6,040 nt of DNA. Origin: Methanosarcina baikalica (lineage in GTDB: Archaea > Halobacteriota > Methanosarcinia > Methanosarcinales > Methanosarcinaceae). The notes below the pieces were generated by a model, which did not search any database, had not been told where the DNA came from, and saw only the letters and a list, made by a program, of their open reading frames with translations. The stretch lies in contig NZ_JAVKPK010000113.1 in assembly GCF_031461075.1 (NCBI RefSeq), positions 1 to 6,040 of the forward strand, read 5' to 3'. Position 1 is the stretch's first letter. The number at the start of each line of letters is the position of its first letter. The translations under genes were made by a program, and so were the position numbers. This document shows positions 5,668 through 6,040 of the stretch, in pieces.

Positions 5668-5696
5668 TTGGGAGGGATCGACACTCCCCCTCCCAA
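5668..5696. terminator. GC-rich 9-bp hairpin
   Basis: TTGGGAGGG (5668-5676) pairs exactly with CCCTCCCAA (5688-5696) around an 11-base loop. On the plus strand a run of T (5713-5720) follows after 16 bases; on the minus strand no U-tract follows. It lies just beyond the stop (5719) of the minus-strand remnant. It may be a terminator or a structured RNA element in otherwise AT-rich DNA. Confidence 0.45.
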
Positions 5697-5718
5697 CTTA
5701 AAATAATATATCTTTTTT

Positions 5719-5938
5719 TTAAAAGCCCATTTCTCTGTATTGGTCCCTTGAATTGAAAACACAATCCATTTGAGACCAGATATCTTCTCCGGTATCCTCA
5801 TCTAATGAAGAGGCGAAGGAGGAAACCTTGCATAACGATTCGTCCCATGCTGTATATGAATAAATCCAATGTTGAAAGAACCCATACAAGAGCGTCTACG
5901 CGGTCCGGTGACTTTTGTTCTATCTGCGGATGCAAGTT
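5719..5938 (-). pseudogene. Frame-broken remnant with phage terminase large-subunit motif
   Basis: On the minus strand, 5938-5798 reads NLHPQIEQKSPDRVDALVWV, then LSTLDLFIYSMG. SPDRVDALVW is a very typical C-terminal motif of phage large terminase subunits (the DNA-packaging nuclease/ATPase), usually followed by AL.EL as LSTLD is here. Stops lie directly upstream in this frame (TGA at 5941-5939). Downstream, a +1 shift continues as SYTAWDESLCKVSSFASSLD, then EDTGEDIWSQMDCVFNSRDQ, ending at TAA 5721-5719. That is an acidic, gene-like sequence. The two frames together look like the C-terminal end of a degraded terminase gene, implying a former prophage to the right of the window. The motif is recognised from memory, and the second frame could instead belong to a different gene. 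Confidence 0.42.
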
Positions 5939-6040
5939 TCATTAGAACAAGAGTTAGAACCAAAGTATCAATCATCTTTCCAAAACCAGAATTGGTTCTG
6001 TTGCAAAAATAATATTTCTACCCTTTTAGGCTATAATAAC
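5939..6040. other. Window end, no clear gene
   Basis: The minus strand has an open stretch starting at ATG GAT-like context (MIDTLVLTLVLMKLASAD) that runs 57 codons over the terminase-like motif in another frame. Its continuation is Arg/Pro-rich and unconvincing, so I do not call it a gene. A partial inverted repeat AACCA/TGGTT lies at about 5984-5997. Confidence 0.3.

Larger units (their letters stand above)
5370..5718. other. AT-rich intergenic stretch
   Basis: I see no supportable gene here. It holds the leader and likely promoter of the propeller/PKD gene, a short AT inverted repeat AATATAA/TTATATT (5492-5507), an A-rich run (about 5560-5585) and the GC-rich hairpin at 5668-5696. An 87-codon minus-strand frame (5764-5501) crosses it but overlaps more convincing remnant coding in another frame. 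Confidence 0.5.

Noticed and set aside
5501..5764. 87-codon minus-strand frame (MCFQFKGPIQRNGLL...)
   Set aside because: Phe/Cys/Ile-rich AT-driven composition, no ribosome-binding site, and its start overlaps a more gene-like frame (DIWSQMDCVFNSRDQ). It has a hydrophobic stretch but no recognisable family.
1..6040. CRISPR array, tRNA or rRNA genes, toxin-antitoxin or defence operon
   Set aside because: No regularly spaced repeats, no tRNA or rRNA signature, and no nuclease or toxin partner next to the ribbon-helix-helix gene.

Overview
The window looks archaeal and most like Methanosarcina. The DNA is AT-rich. It carries a large secreted protein with YVTN/TolB-like propeller repeats and PKD domains, a DUF4352-type lipoprotein, an IS5-family transposase with TGAGC..ATCCCAAAA ends, and ribbon-helix-helix/coiled-coil proteins ending in an aromatic tail (KKPWYKFW). 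This assignment rests on recognised protein style, not on a database search.

Layout, left to right. (1) At 39-479 (+), a small ribbon-helix-helix plus coiled-coil gene is split by one in-frame TGA. (2) Facing it at 586-1655 (-) is a lipoprotein gene whose last third lies in another frame after a single-base loss. Two inverted repeats sit in the gap between them. (3) At 1674-2160 there is no convincing gene, but there is a perfect 15-bp inverted repeat. (4) At 2162-3446 (+) lies a decayed second copy of the ribbon-helix-helix/coiled-coil family, broken by two mobile elements. One is an 858-bp IS5-family insertion sequence (2366-3223), whose transposase needs a -1 frameshift. The other is a 128-bp non-autonomous element (3256-3383) with nearly the same ends. 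Each is flanked by a 3-bp direct repeat, and only about 30 bp of host gene lies between them. Removing both restores a readable match to the tail of the first gene. (5) At 3525-5369 (-) is an intact secreted protein with a seven-repeat beta-propeller and three PKD domains. (6) From 5370 to the end there is AT-rich DNA with a GC-rich hairpin, then a frame-broken stretch on the minus strand with a phage terminase-like motif (SPDRVDALVW).

The genes do not form an operon or an evident pathway. The window reads as accessory DNA: a few cell-envelope genes embedded in remnants of a small paralogous family, insertion elements and possibly a prophage. I see no CRISPR array, tRNA, rRNA or recognisable defence system. 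The best leads are the nested insertions in the paralog, the matching small element, the frameshifted transposase whose TAG stop lies inside the terminal repeat, and the phage-terminase remnant.
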